Origin: an uncultured Prevotellaceae bacterium
GTDB lineage: Bacteria; Bacteroidota; Bacteroidia; Bacteroidales; Bacteroidaceae
Direction: 5' to 3'
Length of the DNA: 64,000 nucleotides
Assembly (NCBI GenBank): GCA_947307015.1
Contig: CAMZHV010000005.1
Span: 29,604 to 93,603, forward strand
The translations under genes were made by a program, and so were the position numbers. Numbering within the stretch: the first letter of the stretch is position 1; each line of letters starts with the position of its first letter. The notes under the pieces were generated by a model. It was not told the origin of the DNA. It saw nothing but the letters and a program-made list of their open reading frames with translations, and did no database searches. Below are positions 27,495-35,710 of the stretch, piece by piece.

Positions 27495-28619
27495 ATGACG
27501 TCGCATTGGTCATACAACTTGATGGCTTTTGTCATCGGGGCTATTGCAACGAGTGTTACGATACCGTTGATAATAGCCTTCTGCCGCAAGTTCGGCTATT
27601 TTGATCAGCCCAATCAGCGAAAGGTGCATAAGGCTGCCATTCCACGACTGGGCGGCATGGCTTTTCTGCCTTCTTTGGCGCTGAGCTTTGCTGTGACCAT
27701 GCTGGTCTATTACTCCCAGAGTATGTTCTATCCCGATTTCCACTTTACTGCGGCACTGATGGTGATAGGTGCGGCGATAGTCTTTGTGGTGGGCGGTATG
27801 GACGATTTGCTGGACTTGCCGGCCAATCTGAAATTCGTGATCTTGGCCATCGGCTCTTTGGTCTTGCCGATCTGTAATCTCGCCATCGACAACCTGTACG
27901 GCTTCTTCGGCATATACGCAGTACCTCAGTGGGTCGCTTATCCGCTGACGGTACTCGTCATCATGACCATCGTGAATGCCATCAACCTCATTGACGGCAT
28001 CGACGGCTTAGCCTCGGGCATATCTGTCATCTGTCTGGCCACTTTCGTCTATCTCTTCTCCGATCTGCGCTACATCATCTTCACGGTGATGTCAGCGGCT
28101 CTGCTGGGGTCTGTGCTGGCGTTCATGGGCTTTAACATTTTCGGCAAAGTGGGGCGCATGAAGATTTTCATGGGTGATGCGGGCAGCTTGATACTAGGCT
28201 ATGTAATGGCCTATTTGGCCATTAAGTACATGATGGTGACGGAACAGGATGTCTACACGGACATCAACCCCATATTGATTCCTTACTCGCTGTTCGTCGT
28301 GCCGGTGTTCGACCTCGTGCGTGTGGCTTTCACCCGTTTGGCCTCTGGTGAACCTATGTTCCAAGCCGACCAGCGGCATATCCATCACATCCTCATGCGT
28401 TGCGGCCTAACGATGCACCAGACGCTCGTCGTCATCCTTGGCTTTGTCGTCTTCTTTATTTTCGGCAATCTGGCGCTTGACGATATGCATGTGCCCATCA
28501 CCATCGTCTTCTTCCTCGACATCGCCATCTACCTTCTCTTCTTCGTCGTGGCTTTTGTGGTCATCGACCGCCGCGAGTCGCTGCGCGAGATGATGGACAG
28601 CGAAGTGCAGCCCTTCTAA
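27495..28619 (+). CDS. Undecaprenyl-phosphate sugar-1-phosphate transferase (WecA/TagO/MraY family)
   Basis: 374 residues with about 11 membrane helices. Family signatures are present: KVHKAAIPRLGG (about residue 36), the catalytic aspartates in VGGMDDLLDLP and NLIDGIDGLASG, and the HIHH tetrad (RHIHHILM) in the last cytoplasmic loop. It transfers a HexNAc-1-phosphate to undecaprenyl phosphate, the first step of the repeat unit made by the locus. An alternative start is the ATG at 27522. It is separated from the transferases by 446 bases of structured sequence, so it is probably expressed independently. Confidence 0.95.
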   Translation: MTSHWSYNLMAFVIGAIATSVTIPLIIAFCRKFGYFDQPNQRKVHKAAIPRLGGMAFLPSLALSFAVTMLVYYSQSMFYPDFHFTAALMVIGAAIVFVVGGMDDLLDLPANLKFVILAIGSLVLPICNLAIDNLYGFFGIYAVPQWVAYPLTVLVIMTIVNAINLIDGIDGLASGISVICLATFVYLFSDLRYIIFTVMSAALLGSVLAFMGFNIFGKVGRMKIFMGDAGSLILGYVMAYLAIKYMMVTEQDVYTDINPILIPYSLFVVPVFDLVRVAFTRLASGEPMFQADQRHIHHILMRCGLTMHQTLVVILGFVVFFIFGNLALDDMHVPITIVFFLDIAIYLLFFVVAFVVIDRRESLREMMDSEVQPF

Positions 28620-28673
28620 ATAAAGGTTCTAACAACTTAACAGGTTGAGCATTGGCGAAACTGGAAAAAAGAA

Positions 28674-28694
28674 AGCCCCACCAACGGCGGGGCT
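28674..28694. terminator. Hairpin between convergent wecA-like gene and rny
   Basis: AGCCCCACC pairs with GGCGGGGCT (one mismatch) across a short loop, between two convergent genes; a second GCGGGGCT follows at about 28708. Confidence 0.6.
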
Positions 28695-28720
28695 AAACTG
28701 TATTTTGGCGGGGCTGAACC

Positions 28721-30280
28721 TTATTTTGCGTAACTGACGGCTCGTGTCTCGCGGATGACAGTGATCTTCACCTGACCCGGATACGTCATTTCGTTCTGGA
28801 TCTTTGTGGCGATGTCCGTGGAGAGCGTCTCGATCTGCTTGTCATCGATCTTATCGGCACCGACGATGACGCGCAGCTCGCGGCCGGCTTGAATAGCGTA
28901 GGTCTTGGTGACACCCGGATAGCTCATGGCGATGTTCTCCAAGTCCTTGAGGCGCTTGATGTATGCCTCGGCGATTTCACGGCGGGCGCCAGGACGGGCA
29001 CCGCTGATGGCGTCGCATACCTGCACGATGGGGGCGATGAGCGATGTCATTTCCATTTCCTCGTGGTGTGCACCGATGGCGTTGCAAATGTCAGGCTTCT
29101 CCTTGTATTTCTCGGCTAATTTGGCACCGTAGATAGCGTGTGGCAGATCGGGCTCCTCGTCAGGCACCTTACCGATGTCGTGAAGCAGACCAGCGCGCTT
29201 GGCTTTCTTCACGTTCAGGCCCAATTCAGCAGCCATGACGGCGCATAGGTTGGCTGTCTCGCGTGCGTGCTGCAATAGGTTCTGGCCGTAGCTGGAACGG
29301 TACTTCATCTTGCCGACGATGCGGATGAGCTCGGGGTGCAGGCCATGTACGCCAAGGTCAATAGCCGTGCGCTTGCCCACTTCCATGATTTCCTCGTCCA
29401 CCTGCTTCTTGACCTTTGCTACCACCTCTTCGATGCGGGCGGGGTGGATGCGGCCGTCGGCTACGAGCTGGTGCAGTGCCAGCCGGGCTATCTCGCGACG
29501 CACGGGGTCAAAGCCGCTGATAACGATGGCTTCGGGCGTATCGTCCACGACGATCTCAGTTCCTGTTGCGGCCTCCAAGGCGCGGATGTTACGGCCTTCA
29601 CGACCAATGACACGGCCTTTGACATCGTCGTTGTCGATGTGGAACACGGTGACGCTGTTCTCTACAGCAGCCTCGGTGGCTACGCGTTGTATAGTCTGTA
29701 TGACGATGCGCTTGGCCTCTTTGTTGGCCGTCATCTTGGCGTCGTCCATAATTTCGTTGATATAGCTGGCGGCAGCGGTCTTGGCTTCGTCCTTCAGCGT
29801 CTCGACGAGGCGTTCGCGGGCTTCTTCTGCGGTGAGGCCGCTGATCTTCTCGAGTTGTGTACGCTCCTGCTCAATAAGGCTTTCGAGGCGCTGACCCAGC
29901 TCTTCCTCTTTTTTCTGAAGGATCTGCTGCTGCTGGTCAAGGCGTTTGCGCTCGTTCTCCTGCTCAGCCTTGCGGCGTGTGAGCTCGTCCTGACGCTGGT
30001 TGAGGCTGATCTCGCGCTGCTTCAGACGGTTCTCGCCTTGCTGAATCTGTTGGTTGCGCTGCTGCACTTCCTTCTCCAGTTCGGCTTTCTTGTTGAGGAA
30101 CTTCTCCTTGACTTCAAGGAGCTTTTGCTGTTTGATGACTTCGGCGTCTTTCTTCGCCTCTTCGTGCATCGCTTTCAGCTTGTTGGGGCGCGTGTGGCGA
30201 TACCAGATGACCTGATAGATAACCATGGCAGCTGCGATGACGGCTGAGGCAATGGTAATTATCAATCCTAATGTTGACAT
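28721..30280 (-). CDS. rny: Ribonuclease Y
   Basis: 519 residues in the classical order: N-terminal membrane helix (about 5-25), long charged coiled coil (about 35-190), KH RNA-binding domain with [15 protein letters not shown] (about 227-241) and HD domain with LLHDIGK. It is the membrane-anchored endonuclease that starts mRNA decay. It lies downstream of zapA on the same strand, separated by 149 bases that may encode a structured RNA. Confidence 0.97.
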   Translation of the reverse strand: MSTLGLIITIASAVIAAAMVIYQVIWYRHTRPNKLKAMHEEAKKDAEVIKQQKLLEVKEKFLNKKAELEKEVQQRNQQIQQGENRLKQREISLNQRQDELTRRKAEQENERKRLDQQQQILQKKEEELGQRLESLIEQERTQLEKISGLTAEEARERLVETLKDEAKTAAASYINEIMDDAKMTANKEAKRIVIQTIQRVATEAAVENSVTVFHIDNDDVKGRVIGREGRNIRALEAATGTEIVVDDTPEAIVISGFDPVRREIARLALHQLVADGRIHPARIEEVVAKVKKQVDEEIMEVGKRTAIDLGVHGLHPELIRIVGKMKYRSSYGQNLLQHARETANLCAVMAAELGLNVKKAKRAGLLHDIGKVPDEEPDLPHAIYGAKLAEKYKEKPDICNAIGAHHEEMEMTSLIAPIVQVCDAISGARPGARREIAEAYIKRLKDLENIAMSYPGVTKTYAIQAGRELRVIVGADKIDDKQIETLSTDIATKIQNEMTYPGQVKITVIRETRAVSYAK

Positions 30281-30429
30281 TTGTTTTTAGAGTTTAATAT
30301 ATAAATAATGAGGCGCGCCAACCTAACCATATCACCCGTTGCCGTGGGGCAGGGGAGAGGTCATGGATGGTGCGTCGGGTAAATTTCAGATTGGGTGGGA
30401 ATCCCTGCGGGTAAACCGCAGGGCACCTG
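30281..30429 (-). ncRNA. Possible structured RNA between zapA and rny (6S RNA candidate)
   Basis: A 149-base gap read on the minus strand starts with a strong hairpin (CCCTGCGG/CCGCAGGG, 30403-30423) and then a long C-rich stretch. I recall 6S RNA being placed near zapA in several bacteria, including Bacteroidetes, but I could not confirm the 6S fold by eye. It may equally be a leader of rny or simply intergenic. Confidence 0.3.
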
Positions 30430-30720
30430 CTATTTCAAGGCTGCGTTGAGCTCGCTGACAAGGCCGTTGAGCGTGGCCATGACGGGTTGTATGTTGCCGC
30501 TGGCAGCTTGCCGCTGTAGGCGCACGGCTATGTCAAGCACGGTCATCAGCAGGTAGGTCGTCACCGACTGCCCTGCGAAATGGTTGGCATAATAGCTGTA
30601 GCGCTGGTTGATCAGCTTCTCGGCGTCGCGGTAGAAGAGCTCCTCGTCGCGCTTGATCGTCATCGAGAAGTTCTGTCCACCTAATTTGAGGGTTATCTGA
30701 AAGGTATCGCTGATTTCCAT
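30430..30720 (-). CDS. zapA: Cell division protein ZapA
   Basis: 96 residues, the normal ZapA length. The N-terminal part (FQITLKLGGQNFSMTIKRDEE) is the beta-hairpin domain and the remainder is a helix with the conserved 'AVRLQRQA' region. ZapA bridges FtsZ filaments at the division ring. It sits 20 bases after a small coiled-coil gene that has the promoter. Confidence 0.9.
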   Translation of the reverse strand: MEISDTFQITLKLGGQNFSMTIKRDEELFYRDAEKLINQRYSYYANHFAGQSVTTYLLMTVLDIAVRLQRQAASGNIQPVMATLNGLVSELNAALK

Positions 30721-30740
30721 TTATTGTTTTCTTCTATTGC

Positions 30741-31049
30741 TTATTGTTCGATGCCCAAACTCTTGAGCAGCGCGATACACTTGTCTACTTCACGCACCAG
30801 ACGGCCGATACGCTGTTTTGCCAAGGCGAGATCGCCATCGCTCACTTCCAGCATCTTTGCCATCTTGAGGTTATTGTAATCGGCAGTCAACTCCTTGAAC
30901 TTTTCCTTGAGCGCCCGAAGCTCATCGTCCTTGTTGACCAAATCGTTAAGCAGTTGCTCGTTCTCTTCCTTCTGCTGCTGGAACTTGAGAATGAGCTGTC
31001 GCGTACGGGTTTCTAACAGACGTATGGTTTTCTCTTCTTCGGCGGTCAT
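30741..31049 (-). CDS. Small coiled-coil protein, ZapB-like
   Basis: 102 residues, almost entirely charged heptads (KFQQQKEENEQLLNDL and onward), with no signal or membrane segment. Its place directly before zapA and its coiled coil suggest a division-ring partner with a role like ZapB; this is inference from context, not from sequence identity. Confidence 0.7.
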   Translation of the reverse strand: MTAEEEKTIRLLETRTRQLILKFQQQKEENEQLLNDLVNKDDELRALKEKFKELTADYNNLKMAKMLEVSDGDLALAKQRIGRLVREVDKCIALLKSLGIEQ

Positions 31050-31086
31050 TGGGTGCTTTTTTGCCGTTATGTTGAGATTTTCGGCA

Positions 31087-31094
31087 CAAAGGTA
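31087..31094 (-). promoter_or_regulatory. -7 promoter box (TACCTTTG) for the coiled-coil/zapA operon
   Basis: Perfect TAnnTTTG box on the minus strand, 37 bases upstream of the first start codon. Confidence 0.75.
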
Positions 31095-31132
31095 ATTAAC
31101 CTTTTCCGTTTATGCAAATATTTTGTAATATT

Positions 31133-31768
31133 TCACTTTTTTGTGGCCTCATCGATGTCTGCGCGCTTCTCTTTCTTGGCCAACATGACGGTTGTATGTA
31201 CATATTCCGTCATCCAGGCTTCCGAGAAACCGAGCATCTGCTGGTACTTGCGAACGCCAGCCACAGTGCGACGCACATTGTCGTCCTTCCAGTCGTTCTT
31301 CGTCACGATGTCATGGATCGTTTTTTCCGTCATCGTGCGCAAGGCGCCGCGCATGAACGACGGCAGGCGGAACTTCCATTGCATCAAGTTGCCCATGAGC
31401 ATCATCAGGTCCTGTGAAAAGCCCTGGAATTGGAGGAGGTAGGGGTGTACGTCCTGGATCTTCTTGCAGCGCTTTTTTACGCTGGTGTCGATTTCGGCGG
31501 CAAAGCTGTCAGAGGTGCCATAAACTTCGCTGAGCATGGCGGCGCAGCGCTTCTTTTCGCCGAGGCCGAGCTTGTTGTTGAGTGTCGGCACTTTCAGCGT
31601 CTGCTTGAACACGCGCAGGTCGGGGAGAGCTGCCAGATTGGTGATGCCGACCTGTGCGGCGATGGAGGCTTGAAGGTATACACGGATGAGCGTCATGAAA
31701 TCTTCCATGCCGCCAACTTTTGTCGTTTCGGTCTCCTTGCGACCGAAGATTTTGCTGAGAAATGACAT
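31133..31768 (-). CDS. Conserved protein of unknown function
   Basis: 211 residues with no signal peptide or membrane helix; mostly helical and basic at both ends. I do not recognise a characterised domain. The composition and clean promoter suggest a real cytoplasmic protein. Single-gene unit with its own promoter box, next to the zapA operon and divergent from wzc. Confidence 0.7.
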   Translation of the reverse strand: MSFLSKIFGRKETETTKVGGMEDFMTLIRVYLQASIAAQVGITNLAALPDLRVFKQTLKVPTLNNKLGLGEKKRCAAMLSEVYGTSDSFAAEIDTSVKKRCKKIQDVHPYLLQFQGFSQDLMMLMGNLMQWKFRLPSFMRGALRTMTEKTIHDIVTKNDWKDDNVRRTVAGVRKYQQMLGFSEAWMTEYVHTTVMLAKKEKRADIDEATKK

Positions 31769-31800
31769 GCTTTGTATGCTGTTTTTTCGTTTTTGCCGTG

Positions 31801-31808
31801 CAAAGGTA
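31801..31808 (-). promoter_or_regulatory. -7 promoter box (TACCTTTG) for the 211-residue unknown gene
   Basis: Perfect TAnnTTTG match, 32 bases upstream of the start. Confidence 0.75.
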
Positions 31809-31893
31809 GTGCAAAATGGGGGCTAAAGCAAATAAATATGTCCCTTTTTGATGTTTTTTTGTTGAAAAAACGTATTCTCTCGAAAACTATCAC

Positions 31894-31901
31894 TAACTTT
31901 G
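31894..31901 (+). promoter_or_regulatory. -7 promoter box (TAACTTTG) for wzc
   Basis: TAnnTTTG match 53 bases before the wzc ATG. Confidence 0.7.
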
Positions 31902-31954
31902 CACCCGCAATTTACGAAAACCTTCGCGCGCGAACAATTTAAATATATAAATTT

Positions 31955-34408
31955 ATGGCAGAATACATCAACGAAGAAAAAAAAGAAGTGGAAGAGTCAT
32001 CAGGTATTGACTACCGCATGCTTTGGTCTATTGTCGTTCTCAACTGGTACTGGATTCTCCTCTCGGCGGCTTTGTTTGTCGGCGCAGCCTACGTCTATCT
32101 CCGCTATCAGCATCCGGTCTATCAGGCATCGACAAAGATCCTTATCAAAGACGACAGCAGAGGTCCCCGCCAGAGCCAGAGTGCGGCTATGGAGGAGTTC
32201 GGTATCATCACTAATTCCAACGGCTTCGAGAACGAGTTGGAGATTATCACCTCGACGGCTGTTGCTACGCGTGCCGTCAAGGACTTGAAGCTCTATATCA
32301 CCTATGCCATTGAAGGTCGTCTATCTACCGCCGACCTCTACAAGACAAGCCCCGTGATCGTGGATCTTGAAGAATCACGTTTGGAGCACTTGAATACGCC
32401 TATTCCCATTGAGATGGAAAAGACTGGCAAGGAGAAAATCCGTGTGTCCATTGGCCTGCCTTCCAAGAGTGACGAACCTGATGTGGTTACGCGCGAGCTC
32501 ACACAGTTCCCCTGCATCGTCAACACCAAGGTTGGCAAGATCATGTTCTCCCGCAATCCGGGCTACAGCCTCCCTGAGCACAAATTCACGGCTGTCATCT
32601 ATCCGCCTGTGGCCATGGGACGCGTCTATGCTGGCCGTCTGAATGCTGCGCCGACGTCCAAGAGCACTACGGTGGCCGTCCTCTCGATCCTCGATACGTC
32701 GACGGAACGTGCTAAGGACTATCTCGCACAGCTGGTGAACGCCTACAATGAAGATGCCAATGAGGACAAGAATGAGGTCGCCAAGAAGACAGAAGAGTTC
32801 ATTAAAGAACGTCTGGAAGTCATTCAGGACGAACTCGGCGAGACGGAAGGTCGCATCGAAGGCTACAAGCGTAGCAATGAGCTCATCAACCTGCCATCCG
32901 ACGCTACGTCAGCCCTCACACAATCCACAGAGTTCCAGAAGAAGCAGGTGGACATCCAGACGCAGATGAGTCTTGTGAAGTCACTGATCGACTATGTCTC
33001 GAATCCGGCTAATGCCCTCACGCTCATTCCTGCAAACATCGGCATTAACAATGCGGTTGCCAATGATATGATTAAGGAATATAACCAGAAAGTGCTGACC
33101 CGCAACCGCCTTATCCGTAGTTCCTCCGAGAGCTCGCCCACCGTCGTAAAGCTCACCGACGAGGCACAGGCCTTGTGGGAGGCTGTCGGACAGCACCTAC
33201 ACGGCATCTACCGCGATCTGGAGATCCAGAAGAATTCTATCGACAGCCAGTATGCCCTCTTCGCAGGAAAAGTCAGCAACACGCCGACGCAGGAGCGCGC
33301 CATGAATGATATGGGTCGTCAGCAGCAGATCAAGGCCGACCTCTACCTCATGCTTCTGGAGCGTCGCGAGGAGAACTACATCTCTTTGGCCTCCACGGCA
33401 GCCAAGGCACGTATTATCGACCAGCCGCAGATTGGCGGCAAGGTCAGCCCGAAGAGCAATATCATTCTGCTGGCCGCTTTCTTCATCGGTTTATTCCTGC
33501 CGCTGGCACTCTTCTACCTGCGTGAGATGCTACGCTTCCGCATCGAGGGTCGCGGTGATCTGGAGAAAGCCACTACGCTGCCCATTGTCGCTGACATTCC
33601 GTTAACGACGAAGCTTGCCGAGGGTGAGCGCGCCATCGTCGTCAAGGAGAACAAGAACAATATGATGGAAGAGGCCTTCCGTGGTCTCCGCACCAACCTC
33701 CGTTTCCTGCTCGCACAAGGAGAGAAGGTCATCTGTGTCACCTCAACGGTGCCGGGCGAGGGTAAGACCTTCGTGGCTACCAACCTGTCGATGTCCTTGG
33801 CGCTACTCGGCAAGAAGGTGCTCATCATCGGTCTCGACATCCGCAAGCCGCGTCTTGTCAAGCTCTTCGGTCTCCCCTCCAGCGCACATGGTCTCACCAC
33901 CTATCTGGCTGGTGACAGCGCTGATTTCAACCTCCTCGAGGAGCAGATTGTTCATGGTGTTGTTCATCCCGACCTGGATGTCCTGCCCGCAGGTATCATT
34001 CCTCCTAACCCAGGTGAACTCATCACGCGTGAACTCTTGGATCAGGCCATCGACTACCTGAAGACCAAGTACGACTATATCCTTCTCGACACGCCGCCTA
34101 TCGGCCTTGTCAGCGATACCTTCGAACTGAGTCGCCTCTGTGATATCACCTTCTTCGTGGTGCGTTCCGAGGTGACGACGAAGTCTGATGTCGATGTCAT
34201 CAATCGCACGTTCAAGGACAACAAGTTGCCGAAGATGACCCTCATCTTCAACGGCATCGACTTGAAGAAGAAGAAGTACGGCTTCTACTACGGCTATGGC
34301 CGCTACGGTAGCTACAGCAAATATGGCACCTACTACGGCCGTTACGGTCACTATGGTTCCTACGGCCACTATGGCGATGCCTCTTCGAAGAAGCACATTG
34401 AGAAGTAA
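31955..34408 (+). CDS. Wzc-type co-polymerase / tyrosine autokinase
   Basis: 817 residues: two membrane helices (about 28-48 and 505-525) around a Wzz domain with a coiled coil and the PxxP region, then a cytoplasmic BY-kinase domain with Walker A (TVPGEGKT, about 596-603), Walker A' (IGLDIRKP) and Walker B (ILLDTPP, about 708-714). The C-terminal tail has 13 tyrosines in about 45 residues (YGYGRYGSYSKYG-type), the site of autophosphorylation that controls assembly and export. It pairs with the Wza at 34653, in convergent orientation. Both lie away from the main polysaccharide locus. Confidence 0.96.
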   Translation: MAEYINEEKKEVEESSGIDYRMLWSIVVLNWYWILLSAALFVGAAYVYLRYQHPVYQASTKILIKDDSRGPRQSQSAAMEEFGIITNSNGFENELEIITSTAVATRAVKDLKLYITYAIEGRLSTADLYKTSPVIVDLEESRLEHLNTPIPIEMEKTGKEKIRVSIGLPSKSDEPDVVTRELTQFPCIVNTKVGKIMFSRNPGYSLPEHKFTAVIYPPVAMGRVYAGRLNAAPTSKSTTVAVLSILDTSTERAKDYLAQLVNAYNEDANEDKNEVAKKTEEFIKERLEVIQDELGETEGRIEGYKRSNELINLPSDATSALTQSTEFQKKQVDIQTQMSLVKSLIDYVSNPANALTLIPANIGINNAVANDMIKEYNQKVLTRNRLIRSSSESSPTVVKLTDEAQALWEAVGQHLHGIYRDLEIQKNSIDSQYALFAGKVSNTPTQERAMNDMGRQQQIKADLYLMLLERREENYISLASTAAKARIIDQPQIGGKVSPKSNIILLAAFFIGLFLPLALFYLREMLRFRIEGRGDLEKATTLPIVADIPLTTKLAEGERAIVVKENKNNMMEEAFRGLRTNLRFLLAQGEKVICVTSTVPGEGKTFVATNLSMSLALLGKKVLIIGLDIRKPRLVKLFGLPSSAHGLTTYLAGDSADFNLLEEQIVHGVVHPDLDVLPAGIIPPNPGELITRELLDQAIDYLKTKYDYILLDTPPIGLVSDTFELSRLCDITFFVVRSEVTTKSDVDVINRTFKDNKLPKMTLIFNGIDLKKKKYGFYYGYGRYGSYSKYGTYYGRYGHYGSYGHYGDASSKKHIEK

Positions 34409-34451
34409 ATACAATTTCGTAGCTGAATCCAAATCAGTTAGTATGCAAATG

Positions 34452-34479
34452 AATAGCCCCGCCAAACAGCGGGGCTATT
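34452..34479. terminator. Hairpin after wzc
   Basis: Perfect 11-bp stem AATAGCCCCGC/GCGGGGCTATT with a six-base loop, followed by TATTTG. Located between the convergent wzc and wza genes. Confidence 0.75.
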
Positions 34480-34523
34480 TATTTGCGTCTTACTATTTCG
34501 ACTATTCAGATGTCTGATGAATA

Positions 34524-34630
34524 CAACGAATTACACGAATTATACGAATTCTATGAGCTGCAATCGTATGGAATTTACTTTCGGATGGCCGATTTTTTAG
34601 AATAATTCGTGTAATTCGTGTAATTCATTG
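34524..34630. repeat. Imperfect inverted repeat of ACGAATTAC units
   Basis: The left arm (34524-34552) and right arm (34599-34630) both contain repeated ACGAATTAC/GTAATTCGT words and are reverse complements except for two mismatches and three inserted bases. No gene lies here. Confidence 0.85.
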
Positions 34631-34652
34631 TGCCTAAAATATACGTCCGAGA

Positions 34653-35486
34653 CTATTTCTTCGTAGTAAGATTGACGATAGAGATGGCGAGGGCGGTGAC
34701 AGATGCGAGGGCGCTGATGACGCTACCAGCGACGCCGAGGAATGTAGAGAAGGCAGAGCTCCTCACGTTCTGGCTCTTGTTGGGCTGCACGTAGATGAGG
34801 TCGTTCTGCTGGACATAGAAAGCAGGGCTCTCGAAGATGTCTGCCTGTGTCAGATCCAGATGATACATGGTACGCATACCATTCACCTCGCGGTAGAGCG
34901 TCACATTCTGGCGCAGCGCTTGGTCGCTGACATCGCCGCACTGTGATAGCACGTCGAGGACTGTGTTGCGCTCGGATGTTAGGCTGACGACATGGGGACT
35001 CTTGACGGCACCGAGTACGGCGACACGGGCGTTCAGCAGGCGCACGGTCACGTCCGGCTCCTTGATGATGTTTCTCTCCTTGATCCTGTTCTCGATGGCA
35101 ACAGCGGATTCCTCGCAAGTCATGTTGCGGACATAGATTGAGCCCAGCATTGGCAGCGTCAAGTTGCCATTGTTGTCGACGGTGTAACCATAGATACTAC
35201 CGAGCGAGCCCGTTTGGCCATAGCTTGAAGTGTTACCTGTACGGTTACCGGAACCCATGGTGACGTCCAGATTGAAGACTTCGAGCAGTTCCGGATTGTC
35301 GCAAGTGACCTTGATAAGTACCTGATCGGCAGGCTGCAGACGCATCTCATATTTCTGGAGAATCTGCTGTGCCTCCTCGAACATGACGTCGGAGTGCTGG
35401 AAGTAGATGATTTTCTTGCTGCTCACACAGGAGCAGAGACATACGACAGCCGCAGCCACGAATGTCATGCTAATGATTTTCTTCAT
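34653..35486 (-). CDS. Wza-type polysaccharide export lipoprotein
   Basis: 277 residues with a lipoprotein signal (Cys at about residue 19, CSC), a polysaccharide-export domain (start 'LQPADQVLIKVTCDNPELLEVF'-like, split by a Gly/Ser/Asn-rich insertion at about 80-105) and an SLBB repeat (GAVKSPHVVSL). A hydrophobic helix near the C-terminus would span the outer membrane, as in Wza. It is shorter than the 847-residue SLBB protein of the main locus, so the cell has two export proteins. Own promoter box at 35581. Confidence 0.92.
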   Translation of the reverse strand: MKKIISMTFVAAAVVCLCSCVSSKKIIYFQHSDVMFEEAQQILQKYEMRLQPADQVLIKVTCDNPELLEVFNLDVTMGSGNRTGNTSSYGQTGSLGSIYGYTVDNNGNLTLPMLGSIYVRNMTCEESAVAIENRIKERNIIKEPDVTVRLLNARVAVLGAVKSPHVVSLTSERNTVLDVLSQCGDVSDQALRQNVTLYREVNGMRTMYHLDLTQADIFESPAFYVQQNDLIYVQPNKSQNVRSSAFSTFLGVAGSVISALASVTALAISIVNLTTKK

Positions 35487-35580
35487 ACGTTTGTTATTTT
35501 TAGAGTTGATTGGTTGTTTGCTCTTGTGAGAAAACGGCCGATTGTATGCCAGTGAGGCTTGTATCTTCCTTTTCTTGGCG

Positions 35581-35588
35581 CAAAGATA
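35581..35588 (-). promoter_or_regulatory. -7 promoter box (TATCTTTG) for wza
   Basis: TAnnTTTG match on the minus strand, about 94 bases upstream of the start, giving a long leader. Confidence 0.6.
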
Positions 35589-35627
35589 CTGCCTTTTTCC
35601 CGAACGACAAAAGAAAAGGGAAAGAAA

Positions 35628-35654
35628 AAGCCCTGCGCGTTGTGCGCAGGGCTT
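35628..35654 (-). terminator. Intrinsic terminator after the 1,202-residue gene
   Basis: Perfect 11-bp stem (AAGCCCTGCGC/GCGCAGGGCTT, loop of 5) followed on the minus strand by TTTTTCTTTCCC. Confidence 0.85.
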
Positions 35655-35710
35655 GATTTATGGTTTTGTGGGGTGTTGCGACACAGCCGCAACATGCAAA
35701 ACTCGGTTTT

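Noticed and set aside
29336..30247. Long plus-strand frame opposite rny
   Set aside because: Shadow of the rny coding strand; leucine-rich output of a coiled-coil gene read in reverse.
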